In this document: positions 1-7,130 of the stretch, piece after piece
Layout of the letters: each line of letters begins with the position of its first letter
How positions within the stretch are numbered: the first letter of the stretch is position 1
Assembly (NCBI GenBank): GCA_938004015.1
Contig: CALKWU010000116.1
Location: 1 to 17,727 of the forward strand
DNA length: 17,727 nt
Direction: 5' to 3'
Origin: an uncultured Oceanobacillus sp.
Lineage (GTDB): Bacteria; Bacillota; Bacilli; Bacillales; Amphibacillaceae
Program-made: the position numbers and the translations under genes
Notes under the pieces: model-generated
Database searches by the model: none
The model's input: only the letters and a program-made list of their open reading frames with translations
Told to the model about the DNA's origin: nothing

Positions 1-238
1 TTGGGATACCGAGTAACCGCACACCGCCGTCAGGTTTCGGGATTTCGACTCGACGAACCGGCATTGGTTCATAGGTACCCTCGAGTATGGATGTTTTAAT
101 GAATGACCAGTTTTCGACTAGGTGCTTCCGCAGGTTTTGTACGGGCATCCCATCTACTCCGTGGCTTCCTTTGTTTCGCTCTACCCGTTTGAGGGCTAAG
201 AGCATATTCTTTCGTGACAGGATTTGATCAATAAGCAT
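1..238 (-). CDS. ltrA: Group II intron reverse transcriptase/maturase, N-terminal fragment
   Basis: The ATG at 238 opens a frame that runs off the left edge after 79 codons. It starts MLIDQILSRKNMLLALKRVE, followed by NKGSHGVDGMPV and VRRVEIPKPDGGVRLLGIP. These are the RT-0/RT-1 blocks of bacterial intron-encoded proteins, and the spacing and wording fit the class C branch. The protein would splice its host RNA as a maturase and copy it back into DNA at new sites. A purine-rich GGAAGGA lies upstream at about 248-254. Nothing can be said about the catalytic YADD motif or the maturase domain, which lie beyond the window. No stop or frameshift is visible in the part present. Confidence 0.93.
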   Translation of the reverse strand, partial: MLIDQILSRKNMLLALKRVERNKGSHGVDGMPVQNLRKHLVENWSFIKTSILEGTYEPMPVRRVEIPKPDGGVRLLGIP

Positions 239-787
239 CGTTATTCTTCCTTCCGTGAATAGCTTATCTTCTTATGCCAGTCGTCACTCCACCCTCCAAG
301 AGGTCCCCCACGGAATTCACCGCTTCTTCCCTCAAGTGAGGAACTATGTTTTCTGTGTTCATCATGACGGACTGAATGCAAAGGGCTATTCTCTCCTGAT
401 TGTTCAGTCCTTCCGAGACGTTCCGGGACATCTCGTACTATGACCTCGGCTGACTTCTGATGGTTCAGCTGCCCATCACTGGACAGGTTATGAAGGGTAC
501 TTCACATATCCATCAGACCTCCCCGGGTAAGGATGTCATCTTTCCTTCCATCTATCCGCTTCATTTACTCGGTATCACCTTTGGCAGAAAGGACTTTGTT
601 TTGTTTGGCAAACTCATCCAATGATACCTAGCCTTGTATGAAGTTCGTGTTCCTCGGACCGGAAGTTTGCCGCCCGCTTCCTTCAGATTCCGCGTCACCA
701 CGGACACCCTTGCGTTAGGCTAACCACTACTTCTGCCTTCGTGGCTCGGGACTCTCACCCTAAAGATGACACCCATGCCGGGCGCAC
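1..787 (-). mobile_element. Group IIC intron, 5' part (cut by window edge)
   Basis: Read on the minus strand, the element begins at 787 with GTGCGCCCGGCATGGGTG, which carries the GUGYG group II 5' end. It continues through a structured leader of about 550 bases into a reverse-transcriptase ORF starting at 238. The leader closely follows what I remember of the Oceanobacillus iheyensis class IIC intron, including GGGTGAGAGTCCCGA near the 5' end and GAGGAACACGAACTTCAT further in. The run CCAAACAAAACAAAG (608 down to 594) is a plausible EBS1 region, since CAAA would pair with TTTG just before the junction. The 5' exon ends in a hairpin and T run, the classic IIC target. Domains V and VI and the 3' splice site lie outside the window, so intactness is unknown. 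Confidence 0.93.
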
Positions 788-788
788 C

Positions 789-820
789 AAAAAAATCAAG
801 CAACCTTTCAGTTACTTGAT
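789..820 (-). terminator. Intrinsic terminator of the mrp operon and intron target site
   Basis: On the minus strand ATCAAGTAAC (820-811) pairs with GTTGCTTGAT (804-795) through ten pairs including one T-G wobble, around the loop TGAAAG. It is followed by a run of T. The TGA stop of mrpG lies in the loop, so the 5' arm is coding sequence. The intron starts one base after the T run. Confidence 0.9.
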
Positions 821-1194
821 TTGTCTATCATATTTTCTTCTTTTCCGTGAAGGGCGTCTTTTAATTCATCTTCATACGTGATGTCCGCCAATTTAACTTT
901 ACTGCGGTAAGCCGCCCTCAACACTAAATGACTCGAGATGGGGTTCGTCAAGTAAACAAAGACGATTCCCAGTAAAAGCCGAACACTGAAAACCCCTTCC
1001 GTCGCCGCAATATAAATCCAGGCACCAGTCAAAGTGATCAACACTGCAATTGTGGAGCTTTTCGTCGCAGAATGGGCTCGACTGTAAACGTCGGGAAAAC
1101 GAATATGACCGATGGAACCGATGACGACGAAAACGGCACCACCGAGAATCAATAATAATCCGATATACTCAAAGATCACGCTTACGACGTTCAA
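808..1194 (-). CDS. mrpG: Mrp Na+/H+ antiporter subunit G
   Basis: Small membrane subunit of the Mrp (Mnh/Pha) antiporter, which exports Na+ (in some cases K+) in exchange for protons across the cytoplasmic membrane. The 128 residues carry three predicted membrane helices (about 5-28, 40-62, 65-88). They also carry the family block IRFPDVYSRAHSATKSST near residues 32-50. The start is a TTG at 1194 preceded by GAGGGG eight bases away. The gene overlaps the end of mrpF by 26 bases, so translation is probably coupled. The last four codons and stop are folded into the operon terminator, and the charged tail after about residue 95 looks cytoplasmic. It is the last gene of the operon; the intron lies directly behind it. 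Confidence 0.95.
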   Translation of the reverse strand: MNVVSVIFEYIGLLLILGGAVFVVIGSIGHIRFPDVYSRAHSATKSSTIAVLITLTGAWIYIAATEGVFSVRLLLGIVFVYLTNPISSHLVLRAAYRSKVKLADITYEDELKDALHGKEENMIDKSSN

Positions 1195-1456
1195 TGATAA
1201 CGCCCCTCTCTATAAACTTGGTGAATGCAATGGTGCCGATGAAGGACAGGATTGCGAGTATAAGAAGGACTCCGAGAAAGGCGTCTGTTTCAAGAATAAT
1301 GGAAATGATCGCCAGCACTGAAACAATCTGCACCCCGACAATATCCAAGGAGAGGACGCGATCCGGCAGACTTGGCCCGATAATGATCCGAATTAACGTA
1401 ATTCCAATGGCAATTCCGATTAAAACGAGCGATATGATAAGTACTATTTTCTCCAT
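1169..1456 (-). CDS. mrpF: Mrp Na+/H+ antiporter subunit F
   Basis: The 95-residue protein has three membrane helices (about 3-25, 35-55, 60-82) and the family block GPSLPDRVLSLDIVGVQIVS around residues 28-47, typical of MrpF/MnhF. It is a small membrane subunit needed for assembly of the antiporter complex. The ATG at 1456 shares one base with the TGA of mrpE (TGATG), a classic coupled junction. The 3' end overlaps mrpG by 26 bases. The length is normal for the family, and a charged C-terminal tail ends in ERRKRDL. Confidence 0.95.
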   Translation of the reverse strand: MEKIVLIISLVLIGIAIGITLIRIIIGPSLPDRVLSLDIVGVQIVSVLAIISIILETDAFLGVLLILAILSFIGTIAFTKFIERGVIIERRKRDL

Positions 1457-1932
1457 CAGCGCGTCACCTCCATAATGGCGTCTTCATACGTACGAAATGC
1501 TCCTATCAAATTATCTTTGGACTCTTTCACATCCATCCCGTGAATATACATGTGTTTTCGATCGTGGGACACTTCCAATACGGTGGAACCAGGTGTCAAT
1601 GTAAGTAACATCGAAAGGGTAGTAATCTCCCAATCGCTCTCCATCCTTGTCTCGAACTTGAAAATTCCCGGTCTGTATTTGATTTCCGGATCCAAAATAT
1701 ATTTAACGACCCAGATACAGGAAAAGTAAGTTTCTTTCAGGAATACCATGATCAATTTGATGAAAGACCAAACACGGGCAAGGTAAAACCGATTACCGAA
1801 CAGCCGATGCATCAAAAATACAATGAAAACTCCAACAAGGTAACCGAATGCAAACGTCGTGATACTCCACTCATCTGTGAATAATGTCCATAACAGAGCA
1901 ATGAACAAATTTAAAATAAATTGTGCTGCCAT
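1456..1932 (-). CDS. mrpE: Mrp Na+/H+ antiporter subunit E
   Basis: The 158-residue protein has two or three hydrophobic helices in the first third: FILNLFIALLWTLF, then FAFGYLVGVFIVFLMHRL, then a segment around 60-80. A soluble C-terminal half follows with TLSMLLTLTPGSTVLEV near residues 105-121. This layout and block are diagnostic of MrpE/MnhE. In Bacillus this subunit supports assembly and activity of the antiporter. The ATG at 1932 has GAGGAG upstream with normal spacing. The 43-base gap after mrpD is the only real gap in the operon, and I see no terminator in it. The gene ends in TGATG shared with mrpF. Confidence 0.95.
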   Translation of the reverse strand: MAAQFILNLFIALLWTLFTDEWSITTFAFGYLVGVFIVFLMHRLFGNRFYLARVWSFIKLIMVFLKETYFSCIWVVKYILDPEIKYRPGIFKFETRMESDWEITTLSMLLTLTPGSTVLEVSHDRKHMYIHGMDVKESKDNLIGAFRTYEDAIMEVTR

Positions 1933-1975
1933 ATTTTGTCAGCTCCTCTTCAAGCTTGTGAAAGGCTGTAAAATA

Positions 1976-3463
1976 CTAATCATTCATTACAGCGTCAATA
2001 TAGATTTGCGGATTCATCAACGTGTTTGCCGCATCCGCCACATAAGGAATGAATAACTCCACCCCGAATCCGAGAATGAACATCAATATTGTAAACAGAC
2101 TGAAGGAAACCATCCAGCCTTTCCGCATTGGCACTTCCTCATCCGTACTGATAATCGTCTCCCCCCAAAAACTATTCAAGAAAATACGTAAGAGAGAGTA
2201 AAGAACAAAAATACTGGAGATAAAGGCAAGAGCTAATAACACATACGAACCTGTTTCAATCGTACCATGTCCGACAAGCACTTTCCCAATAAATCCACTG
2301 AGCGGCGGAACTCCGGCAAGTGACAGCATGACAATAAAGAAAATCCAACCAAAGACTGGATAATTGCGGATGAGACCGCTGATTTCATCGATCCGTTTTT
2401 TCCCGGTAACCGTAATCATCGTACCAGCAAGCAAAAAGAGCAATGATTTTGCAATCATGTCATGCATCAAATAAAAAATCGAACCTTCGAATCCTTCTTG
2501 TGTCATGACGGCTAAGCCGACTAAAATGAATCCGACAGCGATGACTACGTTGTATGAGACAATTTGACGGATATCTTTATAAGCAATTGCTCCGATACTT
2601 CCGGCAATCAACGTAAGCCCCGCCATAATACCGATGATCGTATGGGTAATCCCCGGCTCATGGTAAAAAATCAGTGTGAACACGCGGAACATCGCATAAA
2701 TTCCAACCTTTGTCAGCAAACCGCCAAATAATGCGGCGACGACGATTGGAGGTGCGCTGTAGGAACCCGGTAGCCAGAAGTATAAAAGCAGTCCCGATTT
2801 CAGTGCAAAAACGATCAAAAACACAAGACTGACGACTGTCAATGTAGGTGTCTGACCTGATTCGCTGATCAGTTGCGAAAGATGCGCCATATTCAATGTT
2901 CCCAATTGGCCATACAAATAGGCGACTGCCACAAGGAAGAACCAAGAGGAAAGGACATTGATCACCACATATTTTATGGATTCCCTAAGCTGTTTCTTAC
3001 TTCCTCCAAGTGCGACCAATACGTAAGAAGCAAGCAACATAATTTCAAAGTTGACGTAAAGGTTGAAAATATCTCCCGTTAAAAAGGAACCGTTGACACC
3101 GGCAAGAAGAAAGTTGATGAAAGCGTAAAAATACATCTTTTCCATTTTCTCGCCGACGGAAGAAAAAGCATAAATCAAACATATCAATGTCACGACACTT
3201 GCGACAAGGACGAGGATGACGGAAAAGGAATCAGCCACGAACAAAATGCCAAACGGCGGTTCCCAGCCACCGAAGTCCAGTCGCATAATCCCTTCCGTTT
3301 GGATTCTTTCCAATAAGAAAACAGCTATGCCGATTGTCGTCAATACCCCTAAAATGCTCATCGTCCGCTGGGTCTTTATCTGATTTTTGAAAAAGATTTG
3401 GATGATCCCGATGATAAGGGGTAGCGCCATCGGTAATACGATCAAGTTACTGATATCAATCAT
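1976..3463 (-). CDS. mrpD: Mrp Na+/H+ antiporter subunit D (NuoM/N-like)
   Basis: This 495-residue multi-helix protein belongs to the proton-translocating NuoL/M/N superfamily and is one of two such subunits in the Mrp complex. Visible hallmarks are the conserved membrane Glu in LYVNFEIMLLASYVL (about residue 140), the Lys in FALKSGLLLYFWLPG, and the block AGVPPLSGFIGK near residue 390. These residues form the proton channel in homologues. The length is normal (about 490-500). The ATG at 3463 overlaps mrpC by eight bases and is preceded by GGGGGCC. No frameshift or missing key residue is seen. Na+ versus K+ preference cannot be read from the sequence. Confidence 0.96.
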   Translation of the reverse strand: MIDISNLIVLPMALPLIIGIIQIFFKNQIKTQRTMSILGVLTTIGIAVFLLERIQTEGIMRLDFGGWEPPFGILFVADSFSVILVLVASVVTLICLIYAFSSVGEKMEKMYFYAFINFLLAGVNGSFLTGDIFNLYVNFEIMLLASYVLVALGGSKKQLRESIKYVVINVLSSWFFLVAVAYLYGQLGTLNMAHLSQLISESGQTPTLTVVSLVFLIVFALKSGLLLYFWLPGSYSAPPIVVAALFGGLLTKVGIYAMFRVFTLIFYHEPGITHTIIGIMAGLTLIAGSIGAIAYKDIRQIVSYNVVIAVGFILVGLAVMTQEGFEGSIFYLMHDMIAKSLLFLLAGTMITVTGKKRIDEISGLIRNYPVFGWIFFIVMLSLAGVPPLSGFIGKVLVGHGTIETGSYVLLALAFISSIFVLYSLLRIFLNSFWGETIISTDEEVPMRKGWMVSFSLFTILMFILGFGVELFIPYVADAANTLMNPQIYIDAVMND

Positions 3464-3797
3464 ATTTCGGCCCCCGCATTTCTGCTAAGTTATCTGTTCC
3501 CAACGTCTTATAGGCACGGAAAGCAAGCACCAATATGAGGGCGGTGACTGCAAAGTTGATGACAATAGACGTCAAGATCAACGCTTGTGGTAACGGGTCG
3601 ACAAATTCGCCGCCGCCCCCATCTGTAATAAAAGGCACCCCTCCCGTTTTCAAACCGGGCATGGTGATGATGAGTAAATGGGCGGCATGGGTAAGGATTG
3701 ACGATCCGATGATGATACGGATGACATTTTTCGACAAAAGCAAATAAGTTCCTATCGTTACAAATACACCAATCAGGATGGTTATTAACGTTTCCAT
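3456..3797 (-). CDS. mrpC: Mrp Na+/H+ antiporter subunit C (NuoK-like)
   Basis: The 113-residue protein has three helices and is homologous to NuoK of complex I and to MnhC. Typical wording includes VIRIIIGSSILTHAAHLLI (about 25-44) and DPLPQALILTSIVINFAVTA (about 67-86). In the complex it sits between the A and D modules. The ATG at 3797 lies two bases after the mrpB stop, and the 3' end overlaps mrpD by eight bases. The glycine-rich TDGGGGEFVDPLP stretch lies in the loop between helices 2 and 3, where the family is variable. Confidence 0.95.
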   Translation of the reverse strand: METLITILIGVFVTIGTYLLLSKNVIRIIIGSSILTHAAHLLIITMPGLKTGGVPFITDGGGGEFVDPLPQALILTSIVINFAVTALILVLAFRAYKTLGTDNLAEMRGPKYD

Positions 3798-3799
3798 TG

Positions 3800-4222
3800 T
3801 TACACATCCTCACTAATACTTAAGATAATCGTGATGACGACCCCTACGACCGTCAACGTGACCCCTGCTTCGAAAATCGTCACTGTCGTCAGTTCAACCG
3901 TCCCAAAAAACGGCAGATGAAAGTGACCGAAAACTTGGGTCAAAAAAGGAGCACCGAAGATAAGTCCGCCAAATCCTGTACCGACTGCAAGAAATGCGCC
4001 TAAAGCGGCGATTCTTCGAAAGTCGAGGGGAATGGCTTTTTGCACCGTTTCCATATCATTGACGAGGTACATCAATACAAATGCCGAAGAAAGGACGAGT
4101 CCAGCAATGAACCCGCCACCCGGATTGTTGTGTCCTGCAAAAAACAAATATAGAGCTAAAGTCAAAATGATGAAAACGACGAATCGCGAAGCCGTACGTA
4201 AAATGACATTATTGATCTTCAA
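3800..4222 (-). CDS. mrpB: Mrp Na+/H+ antiporter subunit B
   Basis: The 140-residue protein has four membrane helices and the MnhB signature AGHNNPGGGFIAGLV at about residues 29-43. The initiation codon is TTG at 4222, supported by GAGGGG six bases upstream. It lies inside the last codons of mrpA with a 14-base overlap. The protein is an essential membrane subunit of the antiporter and resembles the extra C-terminal domain fused to MrpA. Length and sequence are ordinary. The two-base gap to mrpC suggests one tightly coupled message. Confidence 0.95.
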   Translation of the reverse strand: MKINNVILRTASRFVVFIILTLALYLFFAGHNNPGGGFIAGLVLSSAFVLMYLVNDMETVQKAIPLDFRRIAALGAFLAVGTGFGGLIFGAPFLTQVFGHFHLPFFGTVELTTVTIFEAGVTLTVVGVVITIILSISEDV

Positions 4223-6629
4223 GTTGTTCCCCTCGCTTTCCAGCCTTCAACTTGATGATGGCGTATACTCCAATACCGCCAATGAGAAGAACGACAACCT
4301 CGAGCATCGTGTCGAAGCCACGGAAATCGCTCAAAATCGTATTGACGATATTCCTTCCTCCAGCAAGCTCTAGGGAATTTTCGAAATACGTCGAAACCCG
4401 TTCAAATAAACGATTGTTTTGACTCGCTAAAGCGACGGAGGTGACCGTAGCACCAACGGCGACGGATATGGCAAGTTTTGTGATTTTTGTTTTCCGTGAA
4501 TCATTTTCCGGTTTCATTTCAGGCAAGAAATAATAAGCTGCAAGGAAAAGCACTGTCGTCACTGTTTCGACAATCGTTTGTGTCAACGCAAGATCCGGTG
4601 CACGGAATAGAACGAAAAACACTGCAACCCCGTAACCGAGGAAACTGTTGATGATAATCGCCGTTAGACGTGATTTGGCAAATAAAACGGAAATGGCGGC
4701 AATCAACATCGTCATCGCCAAAATCCATTCGAACGGTGAAATGGCGGCATTATCGGAAATCGTGAAATCATAAGCTCCAAGCATCACGAAAGATCCTGCA
4801 ACGAGGAGGAAGAAGAAAACGAAAATATACAACAAATAATGACGTAAATCACCAGTCATATAAGTGTTTGTGATTTTACGGGATACCTTCACTCCACGGC
4901 TGAGCGTAAAATCATAAAGGGCATTGAAAGACCAATTATCCGGGGTGATTGCATAAATCCAGCGCCAAGATTTGTAGAATTTATAAAGTAACGCACCGAA
5001 GACGATGACGCCAATCGTCATCCATAATGCCGGATTCAGCCCGTGCCAATGGGCAATCGTCACACCCAAATCCGCTTCACTAGCAATCGTTGGAAACACA
5101 CTTGCCATCGCCGGGCGGAGGATATGTTCACCAAGGACGTTCGGGAAGAAAAAGATGGCTACCACGAGCGTCACCAAAATCAATGGTGAAACGAGCATTC
5201 CAAAAGGACTTTCTTTGGCCGGAGTTTCCAAACGCTCCTCACGGTATGGCCCGAGGAAAGTTTGGAAAACGATGATTATACTGTATACAAACGTAAAGAC
5301 ACTTGCCAACCAAGCGATGATCGGAATCAAATTCCCTAACGTATCGACGTGGAATAAGCCGAATTTCGTGATATCGACCGCTGCTTGGAAAAACATTTCT
5401 TTACTTAAGAATCCGTTGAACGGCGGAAGCCCAGCCATGGAAAAACTTCCGATCAATGAAATCGTAAACGTGATCGGCATTAAAGTCGCCAAACCGCCAA
5501 GACGCCTTAAATCCCGAGTTCCGACTTGATGGTCGACAATCCCGACTGCCATGAACAATGCACCTTTAAAAGTCGAGTGGTTGACAAGATGGAACAAGGC
5601 AGCGAAAACCGCTTGCGTATAGAATACGGATTCGGTGGTATATCCATGATGTAAAGCGACTGACCCCATTCCGAACATGCTCATGATCATCCCGAGTTGG
5701 CTTACCGTGGAAAAGGCGAGAAGCGCTTTAAGATCGGTTTGTTTGACCGCTTGGAATGACCCCCAAAACAGAGTGAAAATCCCTACTCCCGTAACGAGCC
5801 AAAACCAAACTCCTTCGCCACCGAACACCGGCGTGAAACGACCGACCAAATAAATTCCCGCTTTCACCATCGTGGCAGAGTGCAAATAAGCGCTGACTGG
5901 AGTTGGAGCTTCCATCGCATCTGGAAGCCAAATATGGAATGGGAACTGGGCTGATTTTGTGAAGGCTCCCAGCAGAATGAGCAAAATCGCCGGAACGAAC
6001 AAGATATGATCCGTCATATCCGGCATGATTTGGATGATTTCCCGGACACTCATCGAACCGGTCATTGCAAAAATCATTAAAAAACCGATGAGCATTCCAA
6101 AACCGCCGCTCATCGTAATAAGCAACGACTTCTGCGCCCCTTCCCTGGAACGCTTCCGCTGATACCAGAAAGCGATCAAAAGGAAGGAAGTAATACTAGT
6201 CAATTCCCAATAAACATATAATACGATTAAATTATCCGATAAAACGACACCTAACATGGCTCCCATGAACATCATCAAGTACGTGTAAAAATGCCCTAAT
6301 TGTTCGTTATCGGATAAATAATAAATGGAATAGAAAATAACAAGTGTGCCGATTCCTGTAATCAGCAGAGCGAAAATTAAGCTGAGCCCGTCTAAATAAG
6401 CGGAGAATTCGATTCCATATGTAGGAATCCATGAGACGGTATGTAGAAAGGTCTCTCCATTTGCTATAGAGGGTATATAAGTCAAGAGATAGATGAATAA
6501 TGATAATGCAACAAGTAAAGGCAGAAATCCGATATGTATCTTGAATCCCTTCCGATAGAACCTATAGAATAGAGGGACGAACATTGCAGCAATGAATGGA
6601 ATGAGTACGATAACATTCAACGTTCCCAA
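4209..6629 (-). CDS. mrpA: Mrp Na+/H+ antiporter subunit A (NuoL-like)
   Basis: At 806 residues this is the largest Mrp subunit. The first 500 residues form a NuoL/M/N-type proton channel. Expected key residues are present: Glu in LYVYWELTS (about 142), Lys in LGAFTKSAQFPFHIWLPDA (about 225) and Lys in HSATMVKAGIYL (about 256). The C-terminal 200 residues resemble NuoJ (FRAPDLALTQTIVETVTTVL, about 660-680) and MrpB. The start is a TTG at 6629 with GGAGG seven bases upstream; no better start exists. It is the first gene of the seven-gene operon. The upstream 500 bases must hold the operon promoter, but I could not identify a clean -35/-10 pair for it. Confidence 0.96.
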   Translation of the reverse strand: MGTLNVIVLIPFIAAMFVPLFYRFYRKGFKIHIGFLPLLVALSLFIYLLTYIPSIANGETFLHTVSWIPTYGIEFSAYLDGLSLIFALLITGIGTLVIFYSIYYLSDNEQLGHFYTYLMMFMGAMLGVVLSDNLIVLYVYWELTSITSFLLIAFWYQRKRSREGAQKSLLITMSGGFGMLIGFLMIFAMTGSMSVREIIQIMPDMTDHILFVPAILLILLGAFTKSAQFPFHIWLPDAMEAPTPVSAYLHSATMVKAGIYLVGRFTPVFGGEGVWFWLVTGVGIFTLFWGSFQAVKQTDLKALLAFSTVSQLGMIMSMFGMGSVALHHGYTTESVFYTQAVFAALFHLVNHSTFKGALFMAVGIVDHQVGTRDLRRLGGLATLMPITFTISLIGSFSMAGLPPFNGFLSKEMFFQAAVDITKFGLFHVDTLGNLIPIIAWLASVFTFVYSIIIVFQTFLGPYREERLETPAKESPFGMLVSPLILVTLVVAIFFFPNVLGEHILRPAMASVFPTIASEADLGVTIAHWHGLNPALWMTIGVIVFGALLYKFYKSWRWIYAITPDNWSFNALYDFTLSRGVKVSRKITNTYMTGDLRHYLLYIFVFFFLLVAGSFVMLGAYDFTISDNAAISPFEWILAMTMLIAAISVLFAKSRLTAIIINSFLGYGVAVFFVLFRAPDLALTQTIVETVTTVLFLAAYYFLPEMKPENDSRKTKITKLAISVAVGATVTSVALASQNNRLFERVSTYFENSLELAGGRNIVNTILSDFRGFDTMLEVVVLLIGGIGVYAIIKLKAGKRGEQLEDQ

Positions 6630-6808
6630 AGTTTAACCTCCAATCGATGTTTACCTGCATGACCACCATAATTTATACAGAATCCTATAAATTTCAATCC
6701 GCAAAGGAGAATTTTTTTGATGTCTTGACGAAAAAGTCCAGTTCAATGAGTATAAGAGGTAACAGATCTTCATTCATGTAGGTTTTCTTAAAATGTGGTA
6801 AGTATATT

Positions 6809-6836
6809 TTGCATTAATGCCATACGTGGATATCAT
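6809..6836 (+). promoter_or_regulatory. Possible sigma-A promoter with overlapping palindrome
   Basis: TTGCAT (6809-6814), a 16-base spacer and TATCAT (6831-6836) match the sigma-A consensus fairly well. The palindrome GCATTAATGC covers part of the -35 element and could be an operator. It would drive the small ORF at 6873 and perhaps read on into the Usp gene. Confidence 0.4.
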
Positions 6837-6872
6837 TTTACATTTATTTAGTATACAATAAAATCAGGAGGC

Positions 6873-7004
6873 GTGCACATAAAAGGTCGTTCAATATTTG
6901 AAATTCTACCAACTTTATTCCTTTTTATACCTTTCCCGGCGAAGTCTGTTATTCAACAAAAACTTCCAGTGGAACCGATTTTCAATTTGCGATTTGAACC
7001 ATAA
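6873..7004 (+). CDS. Possible small ORF, 41-43 codons, uncertain start
   Basis: A perfect AGGAGG (6866-6871) precedes an open frame ending in TAA at 7002-7004. A GTG at 6873 is only one base from the Shine-Dalgarno, while the ideally spaced codon is an ATA at 6879, a very rare start. The frame reads KGRSIFEILPTLFLFIPFP then a polar tail ending NLRFEP, so a short hydrophobic stretch is followed by about 20 polar residues. I do not recognise it. A promoter-like TTGCAT-TATCAT lies about 40 bases upstream. It may be a small protein, a leader peptide, or a degenerate gene whose ATG has changed to ATA. Confidence 0.3.
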   Translation: MHIKGRSIFEILPTLFLFIPFPAKSVIQQKLPVEPIFNLRFEP

Positions 7005-7006
7005 TT

Positions 7007-7043
7007 TGTCGCATTTATGAAACGCTTGTAAAATTCATCGACA
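7007..7043 (+). other. Bulged inverted repeat ahead of the Usp gene
   Basis: TGTCG (7007-7011) pairs with CGACA (7039-7043) and ATGAA (7017-7021) with TTCAT (7034-7038). This leaves a five-base bulge on one side and a 12-base loop. There is no T run, so it is not an ordinary terminator. It could be an operator or an RNA element in a message that reads through from upstream. Confidence 0.3.
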
Positions 7044-7048
7044 GAGGC

Positions 7049-7077
7049 TTCACGAATATGCAATTACATGTTACAAT
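7049..7077 (+). promoter_or_regulatory. Probable sigma-A promoter of the Usp gene
   Basis: TTCACG (7049-7054), a 17-base spacer and TACAAT (7072-7077) form a good vegetative promoter. It would start transcription near 7084, about 45 bases before the Usp coding region. Confidence 0.5.
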
Positions 7078-7130
7078 AATACAGTTTCAATCATAGAGTA
7101 TTAAACATCAGGTGCAAATAGGATGAAGAG

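Larger units (their letters stand above)
6630..7130. promoter_or_regulatory. Divergent control region between mrpA and the Usp gene
   Basis: About 500 AT-rich bases without a clear long gene. On the plus strand it holds two plausible sigma-A promoters (6809-6836 and 7049-7077), a 43-codon ORF of doubtful status (6873-7004) and a bulged hairpin (7007-7043). The ten-base palindrome GCATTAATGC (6811-6820) overlaps the first -35 element. The minus-strand promoter of mrpA must also lie here; TATAAA (6677-6672) is a possible -10, but its candidate -35 is spaced too closely. Confidence 0.6.

Noticed and set aside
255..443. 62-codon plus-strand frame inside the intron
   Set aside because: It is antisense to the structured intron RNA, lacks a clear Shine-Dalgarno and has no protein-like pattern.
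5005..5529. 174-codon plus-strand frame
   Set aside because: It lies wholly opposite mrpA, whose channel motifs are intact; its composition is that of an antisense shadow.
6837..6864. TTTACA-N16-TAAAAT promoter-like pair
   Set aside because: Good consensus match, but transcription would start at or after the AGGAGG at 6866-6871, so it cannot give that Shine-Dalgarno; kept only as a weak alternative for longer-range transcription of the Usp gene.
7018..7033. cre-like TGAAACGCTTGTAA
   Set aside because: One base is missing between TG and CG compared with the cre consensus, and the right half is poor.
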